Counted from the stretch's first letter, positions 24,103-33,971 are shown. The stretch is DNA of 64,000 bases from JAYWGN01 sp043778255 (GCA_043778255.1 JAYWGN010000054.1:62001-126000); one strand, 5' to 3'. Program-made: numbers and translations. Notes: generated from the sequence alone by a model not told the origin.

Positions 24103-27100
24103 ATGAAGCAATTGTTACTCGTATTGGTATGTTTATTTACTATATGTACAACCCAAGCCCAAACCATAGGCATACAACCCAAAATATATAACCTGCCTTG
24201 TGGTGTTACCTGCACCAACTTTAACTTTAAAGTACCGGATTATAGGAGTACCGAGGAGTATATTGGAAAAACTATTGCATTTACACCAAGTGATTATACA
24301 TCCCCACTTGGAAATGAATTGACTAATTTGTATAATGATGATGAATATTCACCTATTTGTAACTTGCCATTTACAGCAAGTTTTTATGGGGTTAATTACA
24401 CACAGTTTACAGTAGGTTCTAATGGCTTACTTACGTTTGATGTAGCAACTAACAGTGCCCCTTGCAAAAATGCTTATCCAATTAGTTTCCCATTACCGTA
24501 TGCAGGAGGCTCTAGCTGTTCAATAGCGCCAAGCTACTACCCAAAGGCTAGTATAATGGGTTGTTATACTGATTTGGAACCCAGTACAAATCTATGCCCA
24601 CCTGATAGAAAAATAGAGTGGCGTATTGATGGCACTGCACCGTTACGAAAAGCCGTAACAACTTTTTATAATGTGGGTATGTATGGCAACGGTACTTATG
24701 CATCTGGTACATCCTGTAATGCTCAAAATCCTAACACTTTTCAAATGACTATTGAGGAGTCAACTGGTATAATTAATGTATTTATTAAAAATAAAATATG
24801 TAATGCCACAGGCTCAGGGCAATTTGCAATACTGGGTATTCAAAATTTTACAAGAGATAAGTTTGTAGCTGCCCCAGGTAAAAACCAAACTCTTTGGTCT
24901 GCCGTAAATGAAGGGTTTCAATTTAAACCGTCTGGCGCCACTCCATTATTCCAAAATGCATTTATTAAAAAATTAGATGGTACACTAGTAGGTAATTGTA
25001 TAGTGGGTGGTTCGGGTAACGATAGTATTAATTTGAGTTATAACAACTACTGTGTTACAGGTGCTGGGCCCGATACTTTGGTGGTAACCGCCAACTACAA
25101 TAGCTGTACCGGTTTACCCGCCGATGAGTTCAGCCTTACCGATACACTTATAGTAAAGCTTAACCCCGGCAACTTATTACCAACAGCTACCAAAACAGAT
25201 GCTAGCTGTACAGCAGCCAATGGTACTATTACTGTTAACCTACCACCGGGCGGTGGTACTGGACCATTTATGTACCAAATAAATGGTGGGGCTTTTCAGG
25301 CTAGTAATATATTTACAGGGCTTACAGCAGGTACATACACCCTATTTGTAAAAGATGCCACAGGTACTTGTACAGGCACTATTATGGTAACCATATTGAG
25401 TAGTAACAATGCAACAGTAAGTGGTACTACCACTGCTACTAGTTGTGCAGGTGTTAGCAATGGCACTATTACAGTAACAACTACCAATACCACAGCACCC
25501 ATACAATACAGTATAAATGGTGGTGCTAACCAAGCTAGTAATATATTTACTGGCCTTGCTGCAGGTAGCTACACTATACTAGTAACCGATGCAAATGGTT
25601 GTATAAAATCAGCAACATTTACAGTAAGTAATGGTGCTGGCATTACAGCATTAGTAACCCAAACTGCCACAAGTTGTGCAGGAGTAAGCAACGGGCAAAT
25701 AACCGTTACAAACCCAACAGGTACTGCACCACATACTTATGCTATTGATGGTGGGGCATTTGGAGTACCTAATATATTTATAGGCCTAGCATCTGGTGCA
25801 CATACCATAATAGTAAAAGATAATAATGGCTGTACGGGCACTTATAATGTTAATGTAACCAACGGTGCTGGTATTACTGCTACGGCTACCCAAACTGCTA
25901 CAAGTTGTGCAGGGGTAAGCAACGGGCAAATAACCGTTACAAACCCCACTGGCACAGCACCACATACTTATGCTATTGATGGTGGGGCATTTGGAGTACC
26001 TAATATATTTACAGGCTTAGCCTCAGGTGGACATGTAATAATTGTAAAAGATGCAAACGGCTGTACTGGTACTTACAACGTACTAGTGGCAAACGGTGCT
26101 GGTATTACTGCTACGGCTACCCAAACTGCCACTAGTTGTGCAGGGGTAAGCAACGGGCAAATAACCGTTACAAACCCCACTGGTACTGCACCACATACTT
26201 ATGCTATTGATGGTGGGGCTTATGGAATCCCTAATATATTTACAGGCTTAGCCTCTGGTGCACATACGGTAAAAGTGAAAGATGCAAACGGCTGTACTGG
26301 TACTTATAATGTTACTGTATTGAGTGGTGCAGGCATTACTGCCAATGTAAATACAACGGCCACTAGTTGCCCTGGTGCAAGTAACGGTACGGTTACAGTG
26401 AGCAACCCTACAGGTACTGCACCTCATACTTATGCTATTGATGGTGGGGCTTATGGTGTTAGTAATATTATAACCAACCTAGCAAGTGGCCCACATACTG
26501 TTAATGTAAAAGATGCTAACGGTTGTACCTATTCAGTAGCTATTAATATAGCTGCTGGTGCAGGTATTAGTGTACTATCCAATGTAATAGGTACAAGTTG
26601 CAATGGAGCAAGTAACGGCAGCATTACAGCTATAACAAGTGGCGGTAATACACCCTATAATTATAGTATTAATGGTGGCACACCACAAGTTGGCAATACC
26701 TTTGTAGGCTTATTGGCAGGTAATTATGTAGTAATTGTAAATGATGTAAATAACTGTAGTGCTACCGTAAACTTAACGGTGCCACAAGGTGTAAACTTAG
26801 CCGCTACTACTACACTTACACAAGTGGCTTGTAATGGCACTAGTACTGGTGCTGCTACTATTAACAATACTAATGGCAACCCTAATTATACGTATAGTTT
26901 AAATGGGGGTACTTTTCAACCAACTAACACATTTAGCAGCTTGCCTGCTGGCAACTATACCGTAGCACTTAAAGATGCTAATAACTGTACTGGTACAGTT
27001 ACCTTTACCATTACTGAACCAACGTTGTTGGTAAATAATACCGCTGCAACCCCAGTACTTTGCAATGGCAGTAATACAGGTAGTATTACCATAAATGGAA

Positions 27101-28449
27101 ATGGTGGAGTATTGCCTTATACCTATTCAATTAACGGCACTACATATATAACCACTAACAATTTTGCGGTAGCAGCTGGTACTTATACTGCTTATGTTAA
27201 AGATGCTAATGGTTGTATAAAAACAAGCACTGTAACTGTAATTCAACCTACTGCCGTAACACTTACAGCATCTGCTACAAGTGCCACTTGCAATGGTGGT
27301 GCCGATGGCGTAATTACTGCCACTGCTAACGGTGGTACTGCTCCAATTACATACTCTATTGATGGCACTGTGTTTCAAGCTAGTAATACGTTTAATGTAC
27401 TTGCAGGTAATTATACAGTATTAGCAAGAGATGCAAATAACTGTACCAAAGTGTTTGCTATAACCGTAACACAAGCTAGTAATATACTGCTGAGTACCCG
27501 TACAGATACTACCATTTGCGAAAGCAAAACAGTAGTACTTACCACTAGTAGCAATGCTACTAGCTTTGTATGGCACCCAGGCAGTAGCCTAAATGATAGT
27601 ACTCTCCAAAACCCAACAGCAGCACCAACTGACAGTACTATGTATGTAGTAACGGCCACCTTAGGTTTTTGTAGTAAAATGGATACCGTAATAGTAAAAG
27701 TAAACAAAGCACCCATACCCGATGCAGGGCTTGGTACTACTATATGCTTTGGCAAAAATTACCAATTGCAAGGTAGTGGTGGCTTAACCTATACTTGGAC
27801 ACCAACCGCTACCCTTAACAACCCAACCTTACCTAACCCAACCGCTACACCACCTACTACCACTACCTATTACTTAAATGTACTTGATAATAAAGGCTGT
27901 GCATCATTAGTAAAAGATAGTGCAACAATAGTAATAACCCCTCCAATTGTAGCTTATGCTGGGCCAGATACTACTATAGTAATGGGGCAACCTTACCAAC
28001 TTAATGCTACGGGTGCTAGTATATTTAGTTGGAGTCCTGCATTTGGGTTGAGTAACCCTAATATTGGCAACCCAATTGCTACCATATTTGCTGAGCAATT
28101 ATATAACGTAGAAGTAAGTACCATAGAAGGTTGTAAAGGCAATGCTACGGTAAACCTAAAAGTATATGCCGGACCAACCATTTATATACCTACCATATTT
28201 ACCCCAAATAATGATGGTAAAAACGATGTGTTAACCTTAGTAACGGTAGGCATTAAGCAATTTGTGTATATGCGAATATACAACCGCTGGGGGCAATTAA
28301 TATTTAGTACCAACAACCCCAAACTTACTTGGGATGGTACTTACAAAGGTGTACCACAACCCACAGGTGCTTATATTTATAACATAAAGGGTGTAACTGA
28401 CAAAGACAAAACTTTAGACTTTAAAGGAACGGTGCTGATTGAGCGGTAA
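24103..28449 (+). CDS. SprB-repeat cell-surface adhesin with type IX secretion sorting domain
   Basis: This is a 1448-residue surface protein. The signal peptide (MKQLLLVLVCLFTICTTQAQ) is followed by about 330 residues resembling lectin- or nidogen-like secreted regions. Then come roughly ten SprB-type repeats with the pattern TSCxGxxNGxIT...YxIxGG...F.GL..G.Y.V.VKDANGC. Two or three PKD-like modules follow (DTTICESKTVVL, DAGLGTTICFGKNYQL, YAGPDTTIVMGQPYQL). The last 90 or so residues (IYIPTIFTPNNDGKND, IYNRWGQLIF, WDGTYKG, PTGAYIYNI) form the gliding-motility/CHU_C type B sorting signal for the type IX secretion system. SprB proteins mediate gliding or adhesion. At least four repeats are exact 231-bp units at DNA level, so unit number may vary. 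It is transcribed alone. Confidence 0.92.
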   Translation: MKQLLLVLVCLFTICTTQAQTIGIQPKIYNLPCGVTCTNFNFKVPDYRSTEEYIGKTIAFTPSDYTSPLGNELTNLYNDDEYSPICNLPFTASFYGVNYTQFTVGSNGLLTFDVATNSAPCKNAYPISFPLPYAGGSSCSIAPSYYPKASIMGCYTDLEPSTNLCPPDRKIEWRIDGTAPLRKAVTTFYNVGMYGNGTYASGTSCNAQNPNTFQMTIEESTGIINVFIKNKICNATGSGQFAILGIQNFTRDKFVAAPGKNQTLWSAVNEGFQFKPSGATPLFQNAFIKKLDGTLVGNCIVGGSGNDSINLSYNNYCVTGAGPDTLVVTANYNSCTGLPADEFSLTDTLIVKLNPGNLLPTATKTDASCTAANGTITVNLPPGGGTGPFMYQINGGAFQASNIFTGLTAGTYTLFVKDATGTCTGTIMVTILSSNNATVSGTTTATSCAGVSNGTITVTTTNTTAPIQYSINGGANQASNIFTGLAAGSYTILVTDANGCIKSATFTVSNGAGITALVTQTATSCAGVSNGQITVTNPTGTAPHTYAIDGGAFGVPNIFIGLASGAHTIIVKDNNGCTGTYNVNVTNGAGITATATQTATSCAGVSNGQITVTNPTGTAPHTYAIDGGAFGVPNIFTGLASGGHVIIVKDANGCTGTYNVLVANGAGITATATQTATSCAGVSNGQITVTNPTGTAPHTYAIDGGAYGIPNIFTGLASGAHTVKVKDANGCTGTYNVTVLSGAGITANVNTTATSCPGASNGTVTVSNPTGTAPHTYAIDGGAYGVSNIITNLASGPHTVNVKDANGCTYSVAINIAAGAGISVLSNVIGTSCNGASNGSITAITSGGNTPYNYSINGGTPQVGNTFVGLLAGNYVVIVNDVNNCSATVNLTVPQGVNLAATTTLTQVACNGTSTGAATINNTNGNPNYTYSLNGGTFQPTNTFSSLPAGNYTVALKDANNCTGTVTFTITEPTLLVNNTAATPVLCNGSNTGSITINGNGGVLPYTYSINGTTYITTNNFAVAAGTYTAYVKDANGCIKTSTVTVIQPTAVTLTASATSATCNGGADGVITATANGGTAPITYSIDGTVFQASNTFNVLAGNYTVLARDANNCTKVFAITVTQASNILLSTRTDTTICESKTVVLTTSSNATSFVWHPGSSLNDSTLQNPTAAPTDSTMYVVTATLGFCSKMDTVIVKVNKAPIPDAGLGTTICFGKNYQLQGSGGLTYTWTPTATLNNPTLPNPTATPPTTTTYYLNVLDNKGCASLVKDSATIVITPPIVAYAGPDTTIVMGQPYQLNATGASIFSWSPAFGLSNPNIGNPIATIFAEQLYNVEVSTIEGCKGNATVNLKVYAGPTIYIPTIFTPNNDGKNDVLTLVTVGIKQFVYMRIYNRWGQLIFSTNNPKLTWDGTYKGVPQPTGAYIYNIKGVTDKDKTLDFKGTVLIER
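25633..26556 (+). repeat. Four 231-bp tandem units inside the adhesin gene
   Basis: The marker GGTGCTGG or GGTGCAGG recurs at 25633, 25864, 26095 and 26326, an exact 231-bp (77-residue) spacing. Units 1-3 are nearly identical in nucleotides over the TSCAGVSNGQITV...HTYAIDGGA part; unit 4 is more diverged. Confidence 0.9.
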
Positions 28450-28450
28450 T

Positions 28451-28490
28451 GGTTTAATTAATAATTATTAATTAATAATTATTAATTAAT
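28451..28490. repeat. AT palindromic tandem repeat after the adhesin gene
   Basis: TTAATTAATAATTATT-type sequence repeats with a 14-bp period and is self-complementary. It could serve as a weak terminator for the adhesin gene. Confidence 0.6.
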
Positions 28491-28546
28491 CTGAGAATTA
28501 TGTAAATAAAACGATACCATAACCTTTGTGAAACTTTGAGAACCTT

Positions 28547-28720
28547 CTTGTACCGTTACTACGGTATGCGATAATTTTTGAGAACCTTTTTGTACCGTTA
28601 CTACGGTATGCGATAACTTTTGAGAACCTTTTTGTACCGTTACTACGGTATGCGATAACTTTTGCGAATCTTTGAAATAACTTCTTGTACCGTTACTACG
28701 GTATGCGATAACTTTTATGA
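28547..28720. repeat. Four-copy 42-bp hairpin repeat array
   Basis: The 24-base core that begins TACCGTTACTACGGTA and ends GCGATAA occurs four times, starting at 28551, 28593, 28635 and 28688 (spacings 42, 42 and 53). Each core forms a hairpin TACCG-TTACTA-CGGTA. Between cores is CTTTTGAGAACCTTTTTG. The wider spacing before copy four is an 11-base insertion. The array fills most of the gap between the adhesin and aminotransferase genes, with no gene in it. Confidence 0.9.
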
Positions 28721-28756
28721 TATTTTGAAATCAAAAATCTAAAAACTAAAACCTTT

Positions 28757-29938
28757 ATGACTAATAGGCAATTATTTTTGAACCATGTAGCCCAAACAAG
28801 CACTGAACCCTTAGCTTTGGAAATTGAAAGTGCCTCTGGCTGCTACTTATACGATGTTAACGGCAAACAATACCTCGACCTAATAAGCGGCATAAGTGTA
28901 TGCAATATTGGGCATAGCCACCCAGCTGTAGTAGCAGCTATACAACAACAAGCAGCTAAGTACCTACACATAATGGTGTACGGCGAAACTATACAAAGCC
29001 CACAAGTGCAATATGCTACTTGGTTGGTAAGCCACTTGCCCAATACCCTTAACAGTGTGTACTTTACCAATAGTGGCACAGAGGCTACTGAAGGTGCTAT
29101 GAAACTTGCCAAACGAGTAACAGGCAAAACGGATTTTGTAAGCTGTACCAATAGCTACCACGGCCATACACAAGGTGCATTAAGCATAATGGGTAGCGAA
29201 GTTTGGAAAAATAATTACCGTCCTTTACTACCCGGTACAAGGCTTGTTGCTTACAACGACTTTGCTATATTGGATTGCATTAACAACCAAACAGCAGCAG
29301 TAATAATAGAACCAATACAAGCCGAAAGTGGTGTAACACCAGCTAACAAAGATTGGGTACAAGCCATAAGAAAAAAATGTGATGACACTTGTACATTATT
29401 AATATTTGATGAAATACAAAGTGGTTTTGGTCGTACTGGCAGCCTTTGGGCTTTTGAACATTATGGAGTAGTACCCGATATATTATTGTTGGGCAAAGCA
29501 TTGGGTGGTGGTATGCCTTTAGGCGCATTTATAGCACACAAAAAATTGATGGATACATTTACCTATAACCCTGTGTTAGGGCATTTAACTACATTTGGTG
29601 GGCATCCTGTAAGTTGTATAGCAGGGTTGGCTGCCGCTAAAATATTGGAGGAGGAAAACCTTATAAAAACAGTAACAGCTAAGGAAGCATTATTTATACA
29701 ATTACTACAACACCCCAAAATAGTAGGTGTAAGTAGCAAAGGATTATGGATGGCAATTGCATTGCAAAATTTTGAAACTAATATAAAAGTTATACAGCAT
29801 TGTTATGCAAAGGGGTTATTTACCGATTGGTTTTTGTATGCCAACAATTGTATAAGAGTAGCACCACCACTTACTATTAGCCACCAACAAGTATACGATG
29901 CTTGTACTATAATACTTGAAGCTTTAGATGTTTGTTAA
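28757..29938 (+). CDS. Class III PLP-dependent aminotransferase
   Basis: The 393-residue enzyme belongs to the class III (acetylornithine/GABA type) aminotransferases. Markers are DVNGKQYLDLISGISVCNIGHSHP split as a DVNGK loop and a GHSHP motif, TNSGTEATEGAMKLAK for phosphate and cofactor binding, SYHGHT-type loop, FDEIQSGFGRTG with the PLP-nitrogen Asp, and LLGKALGGGMPLGA with the Schiff-base lysine. NPVLGHLTTFGGHP follows. Length is normal for acetylornithine or ornithine aminotransferases. The neighbours do not point to arginine biosynthesis, so the amino donor is uncertain. The ATG at 28757 is 37 bases after the last hairpin repeat. Confidence 0.88.
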   Translation: MTNRQLFLNHVAQTSTEPLALEIESASGCYLYDVNGKQYLDLISGISVCNIGHSHPAVVAAIQQQAAKYLHIMVYGETIQSPQVQYATWLVSHLPNTLNSVYFTNSGTEATEGAMKLAKRVTGKTDFVSCTNSYHGHTQGALSIMGSEVWKNNYRPLLPGTRLVAYNDFAILDCINNQTAAVIIEPIQAESGVTPANKDWVQAIRKKCDDTCTLLIFDEIQSGFGRTGSLWAFEHYGVVPDILLLGKALGGGMPLGAFIAHKKLMDTFTYNPVLGHLTTFGGHPVSCIAGLAAAKILEEENLIKTVTAKEALFIQLLQHPKIVGVSSKGLWMAIALQNFETNIKVIQHCYAKGLFTDWFLYANNCIRVAPPLTISHQQVYDACTIILEALDVC

Positions 29939-30010
29939 GTAAAATATTTTTTTTGTAAAATATTTTTTACTATGTTTATTGTTCTAACATCAACAAAAAA
30001 AACATCAATT

Positions 30011-30394
30011 ATGAAAATTGCAAAACAAATTCCTGCTTATTTATTAGGCATTTTATTTTTTGGCTTGGGTGGTATCGTTTATTTTTTTCACTTAATGCAA
30101 GCTCCGCCACCAAAAGGTGATGCATTACTATTTATGAATTTGTTTGAATCAAGTGGCTATATGGCAGCCATTAAAGTATGCGAATTGATAGGCGGTTTAT
30201 TATTATTTTTTCCACGTACAAGGGGTGTTGGCTTATGTATAATTGCTCCTATAGCTATCAATATTTTCTTTTTTGAAATATTTTTAAGTAAAGATATTGG
30301 CTTTAGTATTTTAATACTTGTGTTGTTAGCACTAGCCATATTTTTTGAAAAAGAAAAGTTTGCAGGGTTATTGGGTAGGGTTAGTAAAGGGTAA
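30011..30394 (+). CDS. DoxX-like small membrane protein
   Basis: The product is a 127-residue protein with four membrane segments, read from ATG 30011 (MKIAKQIPAYLLGILFF). An upstream ATG at 29972 would add 13 residues with no family support. The pattern of TM1 (IPAYLLGILFFGLGGIVYFF), a short loop with APPPKGD, GYMAAIKVCELIGGLLLF, then two more segments resembles DoxX/DUF4267-type proteins. The cellular role is unknown in most cases. It is preceded by the aminotransferase on the same strand (72-base gap) and followed 29 bases later by a MazE-tail-like peptide gene. Confidence 0.72.
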   Translation: MKIAKQIPAYLLGILFFGLGGIVYFFHLMQAPPPKGDALLFMNLFESSGYMAAIKVCELIGGLLLFFPRTRGVGLCIIAPIAINIFFFEIFLSKDIGFSILILVLLALAIFFEKEKFAGLLGRVSKG

Positions 30395-30423
30395 AATATT
30401 ATTTTATTAAATTTTTTTTAAAA

Positions 30424-30591
30424 ATGGAAACTTCATTTATTTTAAATGGCTGTAACAAAGCTATTGATTCACCCCAACCACTACCACGGGTGGATTGGGA
30501 GAAATCATTTGAAGAAATGCATATTAACGGTGATGACAATTTGATGATGCCTGATATATTTGTTGATGAAAAATTTGAAGAATGGGAGTAG
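30424..30591 (+). CDS. Short peptide resembling the C-terminal toxin-binding tail of MazE-type antitoxins
   Basis: ATG 30424 opens a 55-residue frame ending in TAG at 30591. The second half, PRVDWEKSFEEM followed by NGDDNLMMPD and DEKFEEWE, looks like the acidic tail after the AbrB/MazE DNA-binding domain of Bacteroidota antitoxins (typically GWEEAFKEM, GDD, then an acidic EEW end). The N-terminal 20 residues do not form a SpoVT-AbrB fold, and no mazF-like gene follows: the next gene is convergent. It may be a remnant whose DNA-binding half was lost, or a small orphan neutraliser. A T-rich stretch with CCTTTTTT and AAAAAAGG downstream could be a terminator. An overlapping minus-strand frame lacks any recognisable features. 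Confidence 0.5.
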   Translation: METSFILNGCNKAIDSPQPLPRVDWEKSFEEMHINGDDNLMMPDIFVDEKFEEWE

Positions 30592-30704
30592 TTTTCCTTT
30601 TTTATTTTTTTTAGGCCAAGCCTTTCTAAAAAAGGGTTAAAATAATTTTCCACTCCCACAACTCACTTATTATTAATTATTCATTATTAACTATAACTTT
30701 CTAC

Positions 30705-33083
30705 TTAATTTCCCTCAGTTCCGTTATAATTTTGTTGCTCTTCTTTTTTCTTAATTCCAAAGTTGTACCTCAGGTTAATGCCAAACCTACGGGTATCGCT
30801 GTTACGGTTACCAAAGGCATTTATACTGCCTTGTTGCAACGTAAATTCGTTTTGGTTGGTGTATAAAGCATCTCTCAAATTGAGGGTTACAATTAGTTTT
30901 TTGTTCAAAAATTGACGATTAATAGAAAAGTTAAGTTGCCCAAAATTACTTAATTGATAAAATTGAAACAAGCCACCCGTTTGCATCCAACCCTGCATGG
31001 ATAGTGAACTTCGCTTATCTAATTTTAATTGGTGATAGGTAAAAAAGTTCCATGAGGTGTTGTTGAACTGTAAAGGTTTGCCTTCATAAAAGCCATTGTA
31101 TTTATTAAAATTTCGTTGTCCGCCTACTACAAAAAAGTACTTGCCACCTGGTGGTAAAGCTGCTGTAAACCGTAAATAATTTTCGGTATTGTTGCCTAAG
31201 TTATCGTAGGTTCTTAATGCCTCTTGTGGATTATTAGGGTTTTGGTATATAACGTTGGTAAATATGCCTTTGGTTTTATTTTGCCCTATGGCAAATATTG
31301 GTTGGTCTTCAAAGCTTATGTTAGCTTCTACCGTTTCGGTAAATTGTGGTTTGAGGTTGGGGTTACCTACTTCGCTCAAATAATTATCAATAAATTTTGA
31401 AAATGGATTTAACAAATCGTACCCTGGCCTTGTAATACTTTTACGATATACTAGGTAACCCCGCAAATCATATTTCATAATAGTGGCTATTGGTCGGCTT
31501 AGGTACACGTATGGAAAAAAGTCATTGCGGTTTATAGTAAATTTTTGAGTGCTTGGTACTAATTGTGTGCCTTGCATATTGGTATTTTCTAGTCGTATTC
31601 CAGTTTTTAATACAAATTTTTCTACTGTTTTACTGGCTTGTAAGTAGGTGGCAGTAATGCTTTCGGTGTAGTCAAATTTGTTGCTACGTAGGTTATCGGT
31701 ATTATTATTTTTAAAAAACTGGGCTTCATTTTTATACTGTATGGTACTACTTTTTACACCAGCTTCAAGGGTTAGTTTTTTTATAGGTTTCCATACTACA
31801 TCTGTTTGCAGTATAGTTAAGTATCGGTTACTATTTTGCTTGCCATTACCTGCAATAGTAAAGGCATTAGGGCTTGTATATTGGGTATTATAATTTTGGC
31901 TATTGTTGTATTTAAAATAATTAAAACTTACACTACTCGTCCACACTAATTTGTTACTATCGGTTTTTAATTTTGCATTAATATTTTGAGCAATATTATA
32001 AGTGCCACCATCATTTGCTACAGTATTATAATCGTTAGCAAAGTTAGTATTGGTACTTTTTTTTGTAAAATTATTTACGTTAGTAGAGTTAGCGTTTGAT
32101 TTGTTGTAGCTAAAGTTAAGGTCGTACCCAAACTCCCATTTTTTGTTAGGCATATAACTAGTGCCAAAGTTTAAGTAAGGGTTGTAGCCATTTGTTTTGC
32201 TGTATGATTGTTGTTGAAGTAAGCTATCTGCTTTTATAAACCGATTACTATTTATGGCATCATAGTTGGCTCTGCGGCTCATTCCGGTATATACATATAT
32301 GGTACGCTTATCGGTATTGTTACTTATTGATGCACCAATAAATTGGTTACCATAAGTGCCTTGGTTACCACCACCAAACACACTGCCAGTAAGGCCTAGC
32401 TTCACTCCTTTTCTAAGTACAATATTTATAACTCCGCCACTACCACTTGCATCTTCTTTGGCCGATGGGGTTCGCACTATCTCAATTTTGAGTATTGCAT
32501 TAGGCGGTAACGATTTTATAAGTGAGGCCATATCGGCTGCACCTAATCGTAAATCTCGGCCATTTATTTGTACTATAGCAGGTGTGGTACTACTTAGGTA
32601 AAAGTTACCATCCTGATCGGAAAAAATGCCGGGTGTTTTTTCTAATACTTCAAAAGCATTGGTACTAGTTTGTACAAGGTTTTCAGGGTCCACTATTGTT
32701 TTATCGTCTTCTTGTGTTATCAGTGGTTTTTTGGCTACCACAGTTATAGTTTTATTTTTATTTACAATTTGTTGTTTTAATTGTACAGGTATATTAGTTG
32801 TAGTACTATTAAGTTCTATTACTTTTTTAATACTTTGGTAACCTATACTTGTAATTACAAGTGTGTATTTGCCCAATACATTTACTTGAAAAGTAGCCAC
32901 ACCAATATCAGTAGTTATTTGTTGCATTATAATGGTAGTGTCTTTCAAAGAATTTATACTAATATTAGCAGCGGGTATAGGCTGCAAAGTACTGTTAGTA
33001 ACAGTTATAGTAATATTTTTAGTTTGTGCTTGTATTATAGTAGAAAGTAATAATGCGAAAAAAAATAAGTAAATTTTAGCCAT
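30705..33083 (-). CDS. TonB-receptor-like outer-membrane beta-barrel protein
   Basis: The 792-residue product is an outer-membrane receptor of the OMP_b-brl_3 group. The signal peptide (MAKIYLFFFALLLSTIIQAQ) leads into a CarboxypepD_reg-like domain (residues about 22-110, with NITITVTNSTLQPI and IPVQLKQ). A plug-like domain follows with TPGIFSDQDGNFYLSS, VQINGRDLRL, IEIVRTPSAKEDASGSGGVINIVLRKG. The barrel ends in LRYNFGIKKKEEQ. There is no SusD partner next to it, so a polysaccharide locus is unlikely. The substrate is unknown. It is a single gene, divergent from the cyclase gene. Confidence 0.88.
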   Translation of the reverse strand: MAKIYLFFFALLLSTIIQAQTKNITITVTNSTLQPIPAANISINSLKDTTIIMQQITTDIGVATFQVNVLGKYTLVITSIGYQSIKKVIELNSTTTNIPVQLKQQIVNKNKTITVVAKKPLITQEDDKTIVDPENLVQTSTNAFEVLEKTPGIFSDQDGNFYLSSTTPAIVQINGRDLRLGAADMASLIKSLPPNAILKIEIVRTPSAKEDASGSGGVINIVLRKGVKLGLTGSVFGGGNQGTYGNQFIGASISNNTDKRTIYVYTGMSRRANYDAINSNRFIKADSLLQQQSYSKTNGYNPYLNFGTSYMPNKKWEFGYDLNFSYNKSNANSTNVNNFTKKSTNTNFANDYNTVANDGGTYNIAQNINAKLKTDSNKLVWTSSVSFNYFKYNNSQNYNTQYTSPNAFTIAGNGKQNSNRYLTILQTDVVWKPIKKLTLEAGVKSSTIQYKNEAQFFKNNNTDNLRSNKFDYTESITATYLQASKTVEKFVLKTGIRLENTNMQGTQLVPSTQKFTINRNDFFPYVYLSRPIATIMKYDLRGYLVYRKSITRPGYDLLNPFSKFIDNYLSEVGNPNLKPQFTETVEANISFEDQPIFAIGQNKTKGIFTNVIYQNPNNPQEALRTYDNLGNNTENYLRFTAALPPGGKYFFVVGGQRNFNKYNGFYEGKPLQFNNTSWNFFTYHQLKLDKRSSLSMQGWMQTGGLFQFYQLSNFGQLNFSINRQFLNKKLIVTLNLRDALYTNQNEFTLQQGSINAFGNRNSDTRRFGINLRYNFGIKKKEEQQNYNGTEGN

Positions 33084-33215
33084 AAATAAGGTTTGGTATG
33101 TAAAAAAACGATTTTTAAATTAATATAAAAAAGGCAAATTACAAACGGCAAGTATTGTACCTTAATTGGTAAATATTTTTATTTAACATTCATTTATATT
33201 TTTTATTTTTAACAC

Positions 33216-33971
33216 ATGGAAATTACAATTGCTGTTGCTGCAACATATTACAAAGTAAATTTAGCTGAGCCTATTGGCATAAGTATAACATTACAGCATG
33301 GTACTGGTAATCCCAATTGTTTCAATGCAGCAAACCCAGTGTTTGAGCCAGTTGTAGCCAATAATTTTGTTGGTGATACTCGGCAAGGTGGAGCTGTTAA
33401 CTTTTATAATACTACCACTAACCCACATGGCAATGGCACACATACCGAGTGTGTAGGGCATATAGCAAACGAACGAATTTATATAAACGATTGTTTGCAA
33501 CAATACCATTACATAGCCCAACTAATAACAGTTACACCAATATTACTTAATGGCGATACAGTAATTACAGCAACACATTTAGCCAATAAAATATTGCCCA
33601 ATACTAACACCATAATAATACGAACATTACCAAATGCTATAAATAAAACTTTACAAAATTATAGTAACACCAACCCAGCATATTTCACCAACGATGCCAT
33701 ACAATGCTTAGTAGATGCAGGTATTGTACACTTACTAACTGACTTGCCAAGTATAGATAAGGAGCAAGATGGTGGTAAATTGTTAGCCCACTATGGGTAT
33801 TGGCAATACCCTAATAACACCCGATTACATGCTACTATTACCGAAATGGTATATGTTGATAATGCTATAGAAGATGGCATATACTTTTTAAATATGCAAA
33901 TACTCAATATTAAATTAGATGCAAGTAGTAGTAACATTGTGCTTTATAAATTGCAAGAAGTAAACCAATAA
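33216..33971 (+). CDS. Cyclase family protein (kynurenine-formamidase-like metal hydrolase)
   Basis: The 251-residue protein resembles the cyclase/arylformamidase family, metal-dependent amidohydrolases that include bacterial kynurenine formamidase. The metal motif appears as NPHGNGTHTECVGH, close to the family HxGTHxDxPxH, with Glu in place of the usual Asp. TDLPSIDKEQDGGKL then a HYGYW segment matches the second conserved region. EMVYVDNAIEDGIYFL is the C-terminal strand-helix pair. It is the first gene of a two-gene unit with a PhnB-like protein 19 bases downstream. No other kynurenine pathway gene is near, so the substrate stays open. Confidence 0.8.
   Translation: MEITIAVAATYYKVNLAEPIGISITLQHGTGNPNCFNAANPVFEPVVANNFVGDTRQGGAVNFYNTTTNPHGNGTHTECVGHIANERIYINDCLQQYHYIAQLITVTPILLNGDTVITATHLANKILPNTNTIIIRTLPNAINKTLQNYSNTNPAYFTNDAIQCLVDAGIVHLLTDLPSIDKEQDGGKLLAHYGYWQYPNNTRLHATITEMVYVDNAIEDGIYFLNMQILNIKLDASSSNIVLYKLQEVNQ

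Noticed and set aside
28547..28720. CRISPR array
   Set aside because: Spacers between the four hairpin cores are short and nearly the same sequence, and no cas genes are present.
30399..30659. Minus-strand frame of 86 codons opposite the MazE-tail peptide
   Set aside because: No start context or family features; the plus-strand peptide shows a recognisable acidic antitoxin-like tail.
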